Origin: Pseudomaricurvus alcaniphilus
GTDB taxonomy: Bacteria > Pseudomonadota > Gammaproteobacteria > Pseudomonadales > Cellvibrionaceae
DNA: 64,000 bases
Reading direction: 5' to 3'
Assembly: GCF_011440395.1 (NCBI RefSeq)
Contig: NZ_JAAOIX010000009.1
Location: forward strand, 124,001-188,000
Positions 17,239-26,084 of the stretch are shown here, piece after piece. The position numbers and the translations under genes are program-made. The notes beneath the pieces are model-generated. The model made no database searches and was not told the DNA's origin. It saw only the letters and a list, made by a program, of their open reading frames with translations. The first letter of the stretch is position 1; the number at the start of each line of letters is the position of its first letter.

Positions 17239-18147
17239 TCATACCGCCTTGTGCACCTCGGGGAAGAGCGCAAAGTCTTTGGCAATGACCAGGTCCCGTG
17301 TCCGAAACTCTGGCTCCAGCAGGCGAAACACCTTCTCATTGTTATAGAAGGGTGTGGTTGGCCACATATGGTGCACCAGGTGATAGTTCTGGTACTGCAG
17401 CAGGATATTCATCAACCCCTCTTTACCTTCGCGAATACTGGTTGCCATGGAATAATTAGTGGCCTGCTTCAACTCCTCCTGGTCACCATTCCAGTGATTG
17501 TGGGGCATCCAGAAGAAGGTAAAACCAACCGCTATAAACATCAGCCGCGAGGGGATCAGCGACAACCACACATACTCTGCGCCGAAGCCCGCCCAAATCA
17601 AGCCACCAATCACCGCGCAACCAAACACCAGATAGGGGATCAGGTTTTTAACCAGGGTGGCCTTTTGCGGGCCGCTACTGCGCAACAGGCGCAGCAAATA
17701 CATTACATCGATCAGGCACCAGCGCAATGGCAATGTGTATGACTTACCGTGGCTCCAATAGTCCGGATCCCTGGCAACATCATTGGTAAAGCGGTGGTGT
17801 TCCATATGAGCCCAGCGCAACAACTCCAGGTTGGCGTAGGGCAGTGGCACTGTAATCGCCACCTGGGCAATCAAGTCGTTCAGGCGCTTGTTTTTCGCAA
17901 TGCTCCGGTGAGCGCCATCGTGAATCACAGCAAAAAACCAGTAGTAGATAAACGCCAGCACCAGGGCCGCACCCCAGTAAGCTAAATACCCCATAAGCGC
18001 TGCGGCCATCACACCAATGCTGGCAGCAATGCCCCCGACGGCCAGAAACACAACCGGCCAGGAAATATCGGGTATCGATGTAAGCTCGCGGAAGTGCGCC
18101 TTCTTGTCCGCAGGTACTGTTAACGGTCTGGTAATATCACCGGCCAT
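17239..18147 (-). CDS. Membrane fatty acid desaturase family protein
   Basis: A 302-residue di-iron membrane enzyme. The start is ATG 18147 (MAGDITRP) with GAGGAG 7 nt upstream. The three histidine boxes of the family are present: HDGAH at 76-80, HMEHH at 114-118 and HLVHHMWP near the C-terminus. Hydrophobic segments lie around 31-75 and between boxes 2 and 3. Family members introduce double bonds or hydroxylate lipids using electrons from ferredoxin or rubredoxin. A rubredoxin gene lies 1.3 kb away, and an AraC regulator is divergent with a 210-bp intergenic region. The double-bond position cannot be predicted. Confidence 0.9.
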   Translation of the reverse strand: MAGDITRPLTVPADKKAHFRELTSIPDISWPVVFLAVGGIAASIGVMAAALMGYLAYWGAALVLAFIYYWFFAVIHDGAHRSIAKNKRLNDLIAQVAITVPLPYANLELLRWAHMEHHRFTNDVARDPDYWSHGKSYTLPLRWCLIDVMYLLRLLRSSGPQKATLVKNLIPYLVFGCAVIGGLIWAGFGAEYVWLSLIPSRLMFIAVGFTFFWMPHNHWNGDQEELKQATNYSMATSIREGKEGLMNILLQYQNYHLVHHMWPTTPFYNNEKVFRLLEPEFRTRDLVIAKDFALFPEVHKAV

Positions 18148-18357
18148 GGTTATTCTCCTCTCTGAGGTTTGAAATCGGATAATCACTTTATGCTGCACAT
18201 TATCCCGCAACCGGTTAAGACCGATCAGCTCACACACTGCCAATAGGGGATCATTAAGTGACAATCTCGGCATCAAATGATACCCTCTCCCTACCCCATC
18301 CGCGCACTAACAGGGCCGCAGCAAAAGGGCAAAAGCCTATTGTTCCGGCAAACAGCT

Positions 18358-19374
18358 ATGGACAAAACACGGTTTGCAGCAACCTACTCCCGCATGCTGG
18401 CCCGCGCCCTGGACCTGAGGCGTGACGCACTGCTGCCCCTGCTGGCGGGCACTGATGTCAAGCCCGATGATATCGAGTTCGAACGGGTCGAACTGACGCC
18501 CCTGGAGCAGTACAAGATCATTAGCAACGCCTTGCAATTGAGCCAACAACCGGCCCTTGGCCTGGTGGTTGGCGAACAGGCCGAATTATCCACCCACGGC
18601 ATACTCGGCCTGGCCTCCATGAGCGCCGCCACCCTCTATGAAGTACTGGAGATATTTGCCCGCTATCATCACGTCAGGGCACCTTTCTTCGAACTGAAAC
18701 TGGAAACCGCCGGCGATAACCTGGTGATCAAGTTAAAGACGCTCGAACAGCTCGAACCAATGACAAATCAATTTTTGCTCGAGGCGGGTACATCGATGAT
18801 GCAATCAATGGTGGAGCACATTGTCGGGCGCGAAGTGAAAGAAGCGCAGCTGTCTCTCCCCCTCGACGACAGTGCAGACTGGCGTGCTTATCGAAACTAT
18901 TTTCACGGCACGATCATCCGCTCGGAAGATGACTATGCCCGCTACTCCATTCCACTGAGCCTGGCCAAAAGCCCCAGCCCGAGCCGTGATGACGTGCTGC
19001 GACAGCGGGCCGAGGAAGGCTGCAAGTCGATTCTGGAAAAAGTGGATGCCCATTCGACCAGCAGCGGCAAAGTGGAAGAACTACTCACTGTCCATGGCGG
19101 CACCCACCTCACTCTTGTGAACTGTGCGAAGCTACTCAACGTTTCACCACGCACGTTGATCAGGCGGCTAAAAGCGGAGGGGACCACGTTTAACACGCTG
19201 ATCGAAGCGCGACGCAAGGCACAGGCGGTCCGGTTACTGGCCAGCCCCGGCATCAGTGTCGAGGCCATCAGCCTGGAACTGGGTTATGACCACGCTGCAA
19301 ATTTCAGACGGGCCTTCAAGCGCTGGTTCAAGATGACCCCCTCGCAATACCGGCAGCAGCAGCTGGACACCTGA
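18358..19374 (+). CDS. AraC-family transcriptional regulator with N-terminal Arabinose_bd-type domain
   Basis: A 338-residue regulator. The N-terminal half (MLARALDLRRDALLPLLAG, then LGLVVGEQAELSTHGILG) matches the PF12625 type found in regulators of lipid and amine catabolism. The last 100 residues hold the AraC double helix-turn-helix, with NVSPRTLIRRLKAEG and the closing LGYDHAANFRRAFKRWF. I chose ATG 18358; an ATG at 18277 in the same frame would add 27 residues, and neither has a strong ribosome site. It is divergent from the desaturase and probably controls it; whether it also binds the palindromic operators is untested. Confidence 0.88.
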   Translation: MDKTRFAATYSRMLARALDLRRDALLPLLAGTDVKPDDIEFERVELTPLEQYKIISNALQLSQQPALGLVVGEQAELSTHGILGLASMSAATLYEVLEIFARYHHVRAPFFELKLETAGDNLVIKLKTLEQLEPMTNQFLLEAGTSMMQSMVEHIVGREVKEAQLSLPLDDSADWRAYRNYFHGTIIRSEDDYARYSIPLSLAKSPSPSRDDVLRQRAEEGCKSILEKVDAHSTSSGKVEELLTVHGGTHLTLVNCAKLLNVSPRTLIRRLKAEGTTFNTLIEARRKAQAVRLLASPGISVEAISLELGYDHAANFRRAFKRWFKMTPSQYRQQQLDT

Positions 19375-19435
19375 GGACACTTTTGCATTCGGCTACTATA
19401 TGCCGCCGCTGGCACGAACAGCGCTTGAAAGCGAC

Positions 19436-19600
19436 TCAATCCTCGATCAGGTCGTAGTCCTCCTTGGCGGCACCACAGTCCGGACAGTACCAATCTTCGG
19501 GCAAATCCTCGAACCTGGTGCCTGGGGGAATATCGTTATCCGGATCACCCTCGGCCTCGTCATAGACGTGGCTACAAAACCTGCATTGCCATTTACGCAT
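19436..19600 (-). CDS. Rubredoxin
   Basis: A 54-residue electron carrier with one iron bound by four cysteines: CRFC at residues 6-9 and CPDC at 39-42, with the typical [16 protein letters not shown] and [17 protein letters not shown] surroundings. It starts at ATG 19600 with GAGG 7 nt upstream. The sequence resembles AlkG-type rubredoxins that serve alkane hydroxylases and related membrane di-iron enzymes. It is convergent with the AraC gene and shares a 221-bp promoter region, containing two palindromic operators, with the SDR gene. The nearby desaturase is the obvious candidate partner (inference). The frame is very short and easily missed. Confidence 0.92.
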   Translation of the reverse strand: MRKWQCRFCSHVYDEAEGDPDNDIPPGTRFEDLPEDWYCPDCGAAKEDYDLIED

Positions 19601-19703
19601 TTGTCACCTCATTACTCTTGCTAATCTGCATCTCTATTCTTGCTTCACAGGCAGCCTGGGAGACTACTCGATTCCAGCATAGTCCAGGCACAGCAGTCTG
19701 CAT

Positions 19704-19719
19704 TCGTCGTAAGCGACGA
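19704..19719. promoter_or_regulatory. Palindromic operator TCGTCK-N4-CGACGA, rubredoxin/SDR intergenic copy 1
   Basis: TCGTCGTAAGCGACGA. The perfect dyad extends outward to 12-bp arms (CTGCATTCGTCG at 19698-19709 and CGACGAATGCAG at 19714-19725). It sits midway between the divergent rubredoxin and SDR starts. Confidence 0.62.
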
Positions 19720-19751
19720 ATGCAGAGCTTCGCCGGAGCAAAAAACAAGAA

Positions 19752-19767
19752 TCGTCGCTATCGACGA
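19752..19767. promoter_or_regulatory. Palindromic operator TCGTCK-N4-CGACGA, rubredoxin/SDR intergenic copy 2
   Basis: TCGTCGCTATCGACGA, 55 bp upstream of the SDR start and 48 bp (centre to centre) from copy 1. Two copies in one divergent promoter region suggest cooperative or dual control. Confidence 0.6.
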
Positions 19768-19821
19768 CTGCGATGACTCCTGCCTGCCGCATAATCCATC
19801 GAAACACCAAGGTAGGAAATT

Positions 19822-20586
19822 ATGACTCAGCGCGTTCTTTTTATTACCGGTGCCGGCAGCGGCATGGGGCAAATGACAGCCCTGCAGGCACTCGATGCCG
19901 GCTGGAAAGTTGCTGCGGTGGATCTCAATGCCGCCGGTCTGGAGCAGCTCGGCGAGAATGACAACTTGCTGCGAATTGCCCTGGATGTCACCGATCACCA
20001 GGCCGTTGCGGCGGCGGTAGAACACTGTGAAAATACTCTGGGGTCGATCACCCGCGTGGTGCACGCCGCCGGTATCATGCCACTGGGCGAACTGACTGAT
20101 CAACCGCAGGCAATGGTCATGAAGATCATGACCATTAATTACGGCGGCATGGTCAATGTGGTCGACACCGCGGTGAAAAAAATGCTGCAGCGTGGCGAGG
20201 GTGAATTTGTCAGCTACGCCTCCATGGCCGGGCACTGGCCCATTATGTACATGGGAGCCTACAACGCCGCCAAACACGCAGTGGCCGCCTATACCGAAGT
20301 GCTGTACCACGAAACCCGCAACTCCGGGGTCAGGATCGTTTGCGTCTGCCCGCCCATTGTCGCCACGCCGCTGCTAAAACAGGCGCAGGACACCGTATGG
20401 CCCAAACTGTTTGACATTTTCCCCGCGCTGGAGCCACAGGTAGTAGTGGACGCGGCTGAAAAAGCATTGACTCGGCGACGTGGGCTTTGGGTCTTCCCGG
20501 GCCCGATGACCCGCTTGACATGGTTATTGCGACGCTGGTGCCCATCCCTGCTGTGGCAGGTGGTGCACTGGGCGGAAAAAAAATAG
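19822..20586 (+). CDS. Short-chain dehydrogenase/reductase
   Basis: A 254-residue SDR. The cofactor motif TGAGSGMG is at residues 9-16, the aspartate after strand 2 (AAVDLN) favours NAD, and the catalytic Ser and YNAAK (YxxxK) are present. The C-terminal 25 residues are hydrophobic and basic (MTRLTWLLRRWCPSLLWQVV), suggesting membrane association. It is divergent from rubredoxin with two operator palindromes between them, so it probably shares their regulation. It ends before a bidirectional terminator. Substrate unknown; a lipid or fatty alcohol/aldehyde is plausible from context. Confidence 0.9.
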   Translation: MTQRVLFITGAGSGMGQMTALQALDAGWKVAAVDLNAAGLEQLGENDNLLRIALDVTDHQAVAAAVEHCENTLGSITRVVHAAGIMPLGELTDQPQAMVMKIMTINYGGMVNVVDTAVKKMLQRGEGEFVSYASMAGHWPIMYMGAYNAAKHAVAAYTEVLYHETRNSGVRIVCVCPPIVATPLLKQAQDTVWPKLFDIFPALEPQVVVDAAEKALTRRRGLWVFPGPMTRLTWLLRRWCPSLLWQVVHWAEKK

Positions 20587-20662
20587 TCCCGACAAACCGG
20601 CCGCAGCAACACAGCACGGCTGGCACTCACGCTGCCAGATCGAGCACATGAGGCAATACAGG

Positions 20663-20698
20663 AAAACGGCCGTACAGAAAATCTATACGGCCGTTTTT
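20663..20698. terminator. Bidirectional rho-independent terminator
   Basis: AAAACGGCCGTA (20663-20674) and TACGGCCGTTTT (20686-20697) form a perfect 12-bp stem with A-run and T-run on the two sides. It separates the converging SDR and NorF-like genes and can serve both. Confidence 0.85.
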
Positions 20699-20701
20699 AT
20701 T

Positions 20702-20983
20702 TCAGGAAAAGGCGCCCAGATAGGCGCTGATGGTGAGCAGGGAGGCGACTACTACCCAAGCGTCACAGCACAATTTCAACGGCAGGGGCGCTGCGCGCAC
20801 TTCCATAAAGTTGCTGATGACCAACCTGACTTTTACAAAAGCCAGTAGCAACATGGTAACACCGCTCCAGGTGGATACCTGCTCAACAGAGACTTGATCC
20901 AGCCCCAAATACCAGGAGATCAGGGTAAGCACGACAAGCACTGCCAGAACGATGCTGTTTCGGTGTAACAGATAGGCTTTCAT
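20702..20983 (-). CDS. Prokaryotic cytochrome c oxidase subunit IV family protein (NorF-like)
   Basis: A 93-residue membrane protein with three hydrophobic segments (about 11-28, 38-58 and 73-91), matching the small COX4/NorF family. A GAAGGG ribosome site precedes ATG 20983. It lies 20 bp after the subunit III-like gene, so they form a pair. No catalytic subunit (CoxA/NorB) or cytochrome c is visible in the window, so this is an orphan pair of accessory subunits. Confidence 0.8.
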   Translation of the reverse strand: MKAYLLHRNSIVLAVLVVLTLISWYLGLDQVSVEQVSTWSGVTMLLLAFVKVRLVISNFMEVRAAPLPLKLCCDAWVVVASLLTISAYLGAFS

Positions 20984-21003
20984 GGTTTATTCCCTTCGCG
21001 CCA

Positions 21004-21618
21004 TCAAGGCAACAGGTACAGCAACGGAAATAGCACAATCCAAAGCAGGTCGACCATATGCCAGAAAGTAGCGCTACTCTCCATTACCATTGGCGACAGC
21101 TTGTCAAATCCGCAGCGGCGCAGGCGCAACCACAGGTAGCTAAGTACCGCGAGCCCAATTAACAGGTGCAGAAAGTGGATGCCGGTCAAGACAAAATAAA
21201 ACATAAAAAATTCATTGCTGACCGGTGTTATGCCCAGCGCGAACTTTTCGCTGTACTCAAAATATTTGATCAATCCGAAGCCCAGGCCACAGAGAATCGC
21301 CAAACCCATACTGTGCTTGCAAACACTGAGCTGTCGACGGCGAAACGCGGCAATCGATGTTGCCACCAGCCAGGAACTGGCCAGTAACAACACCGTATTC
21401 AGCATGCCGAAGTGCAAGTTGAGCTGCAGCCGGGACTCCCGGTAGAGCTCCAAATCCACAGAGCGATACGCCAAAAAGACACAGAAGAAGAGGGTGAAAA
21501 CAAGCATATCACCCATCACCAGAACCCAAATGCCTACCTCGCCTGGAACGTGGCCCTTGTTTTCAACAGGGTTGACGCTGGTTACGCTTGCATCTGTCAT
21601 CGGCGGCTCATACTGCAT
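21004..21618 (-). CDS. Heme-copper oxidase subunit III family protein (NorE-like)
   Basis: A 204-residue protein with five predicted membrane segments. GEVGIWVLVMGDMLVFTLFF near the N-terminus and FYFVLTGIHFLHLLIGL in the second half are characteristic of NorE/CoxC-type subunit III. The start is ATG 21618 (MQYEPPM); the frame upstream of it runs into the end of the FadJ-type gene and is discounted. In denitrifiers NorE/NorF assist nitric oxide reductase; here they follow a beta-oxidation operon. Function in this setting is unknown. Confidence 0.82.
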   Translation of the reverse strand: MQYEPPMTDASVTSVNPVENKGHVPGEVGIWVLVMGDMLVFTLFFCVFLAYRSVDLELYRESRLQLNLHFGMLNTVLLLASSWLVATSIAAFRRRQLSVCKHSMGLAILCGLGFGLIKYFEYSEKFALGITPVSNEFFMFYFVLTGIHFLHLLIGLAVLSYLWLRLRRCGFDKLSPMVMESSATFWHMVDLLWIVLFPLLYLLP

Positions 21619-21685
21619 AATGATAAGTTCTCTCAAGCGTGATACTAGCAAACGTGGCTTCTGGACAACAGAAACGCACGGCGAC

Positions 21686-23839
21686 TTAAGCGAATTGCTC
21701 CCCGGCCGCAATCTTTTCCTGCAGGATCGCCGGCGGATTAAACAGCTCGCCATAACGATCCGCCAGCTCCCGGCAGCGATCGGCAAAACGACTCAAGCCA
21801 TAGGTGTTCACAAACTGGATCCAACCGCCGGTCCAGACCGGTGCGCCAATACCCATGATAGAACCGATATTGCCATCGGCAGCAGAGCTCAACACACCCT
21901 CCTGCAAACACTTAAGGGATTCGATCACCTGGCGAAACAGGATACGGTCTTTAATATCTTCCAGCGGCATCTCGAGACCCGGCTTCACATACAACTCGTA
22001 CAATTTTGGCCAAATTTGCTTGCTGCCATCAGCGCCATACTCATAGAAACCACCTTTGTAATGTCGACCGGCACGATCAAATTGGTTAATCATGCGACTG
22101 CCAACCCGATCGCTGCTCTCGACGTTGTACGTCGTACCGTAGAGCCCCAGGTCGCGCTGGGTTTCATTCACCTTGCGCATCAATTCCATACTGACTTCAT
22201 CCAGCACCGTCAGCGGGCCCACCGGCATGCCCACCTGCTTGGCCAGATTATCGATCAGAATCGGATCGACGCCCTCCTCAAGCAGGCGACAGCCTTCGTC
22301 GAAGAAACTGCCGAAGGTGCGGGAGGTAAAGAAGCCGAGGGAGTCTTTTACCACAATCGGCGTTTTGTTGATTTTGCGGGCGAAATCAAAAGACTTTGCC
22401 AGCGCAAAATCAGACGTTTTCTCGCCGCAAATAATCTCCACCAAAGGCATCTTGTCCACTGGCGAAAAGAAATGAATGCCGATGAAATTATCTGCCTTGC
22501 GGGATGCTTGTGAGAGCATGGATATAGGCAGGGTTGAGGTATTGGTGGCAAAGATACCACCCTCGGCCAGCTTGGGCTCTGCCTGCTGAGTCACCTTGCC
22601 TTTGAGATCGGCATTTTCAAACACCGCTTCAACAATCAGGTCGGCACCGTCCAGGTCATCGTAGTTGTCGGTCGGCTTGATCAGGTTCAGCAGGGCGGCT
22701 TTCTTCGCCTCGGTACTGCGGCCCCGGCTGATGGCCTTATCCAGCAGCTTTTCCGCGTAGCCCTTGCCCTTCTCAGCGGCCTCCAACGATATATCCGCCA
22801 GTACCACTTCGATGCCGGCCTTGGCAGCCACATAGGCTATACCCTGCCCCATCATACCCGCGCCCAGCACGCCGATTTTTTTGACATCACTCCTGGCCAC
22901 ATCCTGGGGCCGGCTCTTGCCACCGTTGATGTCATTCATCTGGAAGAACATGGTGTTGATAACGTTCTTGGCTTGGGGTGTTAGCGCCAACTCCGTCAGG
23001 CCCCGGGTTTCAACAATCAGCGCCGCGTCAAAGTCCAGCAGGCTGGCCTCCGCCGCCACCGCCAGGATTCTCGGCCCTGCGGGCAACAGGCCACGGGTCT
23101 CTTTGCCCAGCATTGCGCCGGCCGCATTGACGCCCATAGCCACATTGGGGTTGTTGACGTTGCCGCCGGGGATCTTGTGTCCCTTGCGATCCCAGGGCTG
23201 CACCGCTGCGTCTGCGCCGGCCGCCAGAATCCAGGCTTTCGCCGCCGTCAGCAATTGCCCCGGCTCTGCCACCAACTCGTTTACCAGACCGGCTTCCAGC
23301 GCTTGCCGGGGCTTCAGCCGGGTACCTTTGAGCAGCAGCGGCAAGGCATGCTGCAAGCCCAGCATATGCACCGTGCGAACGATGCCACCGGCGCCCGGCA
23401 ACAGGCCCAGGGTCACTTCCGGCAGAGCGATCATCACTCCCGGCTGGTCCAGCATGACCCGGTAATTACAGGCCAGAGTGATCTCGCAGCCACCGCCCAT
23501 GGCGGCACCATTGATAGCGGCCACCACCGGCACCGGCAACCTCTCCAGCCGCCGCAGGTCATTCTTGGTGATTTCAATATTGCTTTGGAACGCAACCTTG
23601 TCACCGGGTTGAATGGTCAGGATTTCGTTCAGGTCGCCACCGGCAAAGAAGGTCTTCTTGGCAGAGGCAATTACCACTCCGCGCAAGTCCTGCTCAGCTT
23701 CCAACCTGCTTACCGCGTCACCCATCAATTGACGGTAGGCCGTGTTCATGGCGTTTACCGGCCCATCCATATCCATGGTAATGGTGACGATATTGTCCTG
23801 GTCTTTTTCGTACTTGAATTGATCGTTGGATCCAGCCAT
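21686..23839 (-). CDS. Bifunctional enoyl-CoA hydratase / 3-hydroxyacyl-CoA dehydrogenase (FadB/FadJ type)
   Basis: A 717-residue two-domain beta-oxidation enzyme. The N-terminal crotonase domain (1-190) has both glutamates (GGGCEITLACN, PEVTLGLLPGAGG). The NAD domain starts at IGVLGAGMMGQGI near residue 326, with the catalytic His in IGIHFFSPVDKMPLVEI. The C-terminal helical domains include DSLGFFTSRTFGSFFDEG and MPVGPLTVLDEVSME. The gene follows the thiolase by 44 bp, giving the usual two-subunit trifunctional set. The family assignment is firm; FadJ versus FadB is not resolved. Confidence 0.95.
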   Translation of the reverse strand: MAGSNDQFKYEKDQDNIVTITMDMDGPVNAMNTAYRQLMGDAVSRLEAEQDLRGVVIASAKKTFFAGGDLNEILTIQPGDKVAFQSNIEITKNDLRRLERLPVPVVAAINGAAMGGGCEITLACNYRVMLDQPGVMIALPEVTLGLLPGAGGIVRTVHMLGLQHALPLLLKGTRLKPRQALEAGLVNELVAEPGQLLTAAKAWILAAGADAAVQPWDRKGHKIPGGNVNNPNVAMGVNAAGAMLGKETRGLLPAGPRILAVAAEASLLDFDAALIVETRGLTELALTPQAKNVINTMFFQMNDINGGKSRPQDVARSDVKKIGVLGAGMMGQGIAYVAAKAGIEVVLADISLEAAEKGKGYAEKLLDKAISRGRSTEAKKAALLNLIKPTDNYDDLDGADLIVEAVFENADLKGKVTQQAEPKLAEGGIFATNTSTLPISMLSQASRKADNFIGIHFFSPVDKMPLVEIICGEKTSDFALAKSFDFARKINKTPIVVKDSLGFFTSRTFGSFFDEGCRLLEEGVDPILIDNLAKQVGMPVGPLTVLDEVSMELMRKVNETQRDLGLYGTTYNVESSDRVGSRMINQFDRAGRHYKGGFYEYGADGSKQIWPKLYELYVKPGLEMPLEDIKDRILFRQVIESLKCLQEGVLSSAADGNIGSIMGIGAPVWTGGWIQFVNTYGLSRFADRCRELADRYGELFNPPAILQEKIAAGEQFA

Positions 23840-23883
23840 CGTTAAACTCGCTTATAAATTTTCGGAAATAGTCTTGAAGGTGA

Positions 23884-25092
23884 TTACAGGCGCTCGATGA
23901 TCGTGGCGATACCCATGCCGCCGCCCACACAGAGAGCGATCAGGCCGCGTTTGAGGTTGCGCCGCTCCAGCTCATCCAGAACCGTGCCCACCAGCATGCC
24001 GCCGGTAGCCCCAATGGGATGGCCCAGAGCGATGGCGCCGCCGTTAACGTTGGTATTTTCCGGGGCAATATCCAGGTCACGCATAAAGCGCAACATGACC
24101 GAGGCAAACGCTTCATTAATTTCAAACAGGTCGATATCAGCCGCTGTGAGGCCGGCTTTTTGCAGAGCTTTTTTCGCCGCCGGGCCGGGGCCGGCCAGCA
24201 TCAGCACAGGTTCGGTAGAGAGGACCGCCGTCGCCACCACGCGGCCCCGAGGCTTCAGGCCCAGCGCCTGGCCGGCTTTTTCGCTGCCGAGCAACACGGC
24301 GCTGGCACCATCGACGATGCCGGAGGAGTTGCCGGCCGTATGTACATGGGGAATGGCCGCCAGCTGCGGGTATTTACGCAGCGCTATATCGTCCAGCCCC
24401 ATATCACCCATGGCCTGGAACGAAGGCTTGAGGCTGCCCAGCACCTCCATGGTCGTGTTGGGCTTGATAAATTCGTCTTTTTCCAGCACCACCAGACCGT
24501 TGTGGTCACGCACAGGCACCACGGAGCGGTCAAACCGACCACTATCCCGTGCCTCGGTGGCACGCCGCTGGGATTCGAGGGCGACCGCGTCCACATCCTC
24601 GCGGCTATAGCCGTCCAGTGCTGCCATTAAATCGGCGCTAATACCCTGGGGAACCAGGCCCAGCCGGGCGGATATCTCCGGGTCGTTAAAAATAGCCCCG
24701 CCGGCTGAGCCCATGGGCACCCGCGACATGGATTCGACCCCGCCGGCCACAATCAAATCTTCCCAGCCTGAGGCGATACGACTGGCGGCCTGATTCACCG
24801 ACTCCAGCCCCGAAGCACAGAAACGATCCAGCTGCACGCCGGGGACACTATCGTCCCAGCCGGCGGACAAGAGCGCACACTTGGCGATATCACCGCCCTG
24901 CTCGCCGACTGGCTGGCCGCAGCCAAGGATCAAATCATCGACTTGCGACGTATCCAGGTCATGGCGCTGCTGCAGTTCATTAAGCAATCCAGCCGCCAAC
25001 TGTACCGGCTTGACGGTATACAGTGAGCCGTCTTTTTTACCTTTGCCTCTCGGCGTTCTGATAGCGTCGAAAATGTAAGCGGTTTCTGACAT
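23884..25092 (-). CDS. Acetyl-CoA C-acyltransferase (thiolase, FadA/FadI type)
   Basis: A 402-residue thiolase performing the last step of beta-oxidation. The start is ATG 25092 ([17 protein letters not shown]); 48 further upstream codons in frame look non-coding. The nucleophilic Cys is in [13 protein letters not shown], and [18 protein letters not shown] and the C-terminal [11 protein letters not shown] provide the His and second Cys. It is first in an operon with the FadB/FadJ-type gene. An operator palindrome lies 66 bp upstream, the same spacing as at the hotdog gene. Confidence 0.95.
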   Translation of the reverse strand: MSETAYIFDAIRTPRGKGKKDGSLYTVKPVQLAAGLLNELQQRHDLDTSQVDDLILGCGQPVGEQGGDIAKCALLSAGWDDSVPGVQLDRFCASGLESVNQAASRIASGWEDLIVAGGVESMSRVPMGSAGGAIFNDPEISARLGLVPQGISADLMAALDGYSREDVDAVALESQRRATEARDSGRFDRSVVPVRDHNGLVVLEKDEFIKPNTTMEVLGSLKPSFQAMGDMGLDDIALRKYPQLAAIPHVHTAGNSSGIVDGASAVLLGSEKAGQALGLKPRGRVVATAVLSTEPVLMLAGPGPAAKKALQKAGLTAADIDLFEINEAFASVMLRFMRDLDIAPENTNVNGGAIALGHPIGATGGMLVGTVLDELERRNLKRGLIALCVGGGMGIATIIERL

Positions 25093-25157
25093 CGGGGGTA
25101 CCTTGCATCCAATAACATTGATACCCGCCAGAATAAGAAAAACGAGGCCAATGGACA

Positions 25158-25173
25158 TCGTCTGATGCGACGA
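25158..25173. promoter_or_regulatory. Palindromic operator TCGTCK-N4-CGACGA, thiolase promoter
   Basis: TCGTCTGATGCGACGA, 66 bp upstream of the thiolase start, in the region shared with the divergent HxlR gene. Fifth exact match to the consensus. Confidence 0.6.
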
Positions 25174-25363
25174 GTTGATCACACGGCGGAATGTCCACCA
25201 CTGGCAATACTTAAATCCAAAGCCGTGGGTGGGCACCAGCGAACGCAGGCCTGGCAGGCACCAGGTCCCGCCACCAGAGTGGTTGACATCGCGCCCGGAT
25301 GCCAGGGCCCTTGGCTGGCGTGTTTTATGCTAAACTGCGCCCAAATTTCGACAGTGATTCACT

Positions 25364-25804
25364 ATGGCAGAGCAGATAATTCCCCGCCCTATCGCAGTAC
25401 AACGCACACTGGCCATCTTCAGCGACCCGTGGTCCTTCTCGGTACTGCAAGAGCTGTTTTTTGGGGTGCGCAAGTTCGACGACTTCCAGCGTAACCTGGG
25501 CATTTCTCGCAGCGTGCTGGCACGCAGATTAAAACACCTGGAACAGGAACAGATTATCGGCCGCCACCTGTATTCGGACCGCCCCAAGCGCTACGAGTAC
25601 AAACTGACGGAGCGCGGGCGTGACATGTACCCGATTTTTATCGCCCTGCGGCGCTGGGGTGAAACCTGGCTGGACAACGCCGCCACACCGGAACTGAAAC
25701 TGGTGCACAAGACCTGCGGCCACGAGCTTATCCCAAGCCTGGATTGCGCAGCCTGCCAGAAAGAAATCAAGGCGGAAGACATCGCCTATCAGGTCGATGC
25801 ATAA
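25364..25804 (+). CDS. HxlR-family winged-helix transcriptional regulator
   Basis: A 146-residue DNA-binding protein. Residues 10-100 match the HxlR winged helix: SDPWSFSVLQELFFGVRKFDDFQRNLGISRSVLARRLKHLE, then RPKRYEYKLTERG. The C-terminal tail has CGHE and CAAC cysteine pairs that could bind zinc or sense redox. It is divergent from the thiolase/FadJ-type operon. Its TAA stop codon is the left part of the 4-bp direct repeat that bounds a MITE-like insertion. Target genes are unknown; the dioxygenase operon downstream or the thiolase operon are candidates. Confidence 0.9.
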   Translation: MAEQIIPRPIAVQRTLAIFSDPWSFSVLQELFFGVRKFDDFQRNLGISRSVLARRLKHLEQEQIIGRHLYSDRPKRYEYKLTERGRDMYPIFIALRRWGETWLDNAATPELKLVHKTCGHELIPSLDCAACQKEIKAEDIAYQVDA

Positions 25805-25805
25805 A

Positions 25806-26084
25806 GGGCACCTCTAATAATTGCTCGCGACCTCTGGCTTTCAGGAAATTCGGCTGGCAAGGCGCGCGATTGAGTCGGACTGGTTGTCCGGCGAATGAGC
25901 GCAACGCAGCTAGCGGGATTTCCTGAAAGCCCCGAAGGGCGCGGCCTGAGCGGCACCATTACTGCGTTGCCTTGCTCGCAAAGGACAACCGGAACGCCGG
26001 ACCGCAGCCTTTGCCTTCGCAAGGCGCCTTGTAATGGCGCCGCTCAGATTGCGCAGAGGCTGCGATCAATTATTAGAGGTGCCC
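25806..26084. mobile_element. MITE-like element, 279 bp, with 18-bp terminal inverted repeats and TAAA direct repeats
   Basis: Perfect 18-bp terminal inverted repeats: GGGCACCTCTAATAATTG at 25806-25823 and its complement at 26067-26084. They are flanked by TAAA at 25802-25805 and 26085-26088, a likely target duplication. Inside are a 14-bp perfect inverted repeat (25836-25849 with 25918-25931) and a 15-bp one with one mismatch (25948-25962 with 26031-26045), so the transcript would fold strongly. There is no transposase frame, so any movement needs help in trans. The left copy of TAAA contains the stop codon of the HxlR gene. Confidence 0.8.
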
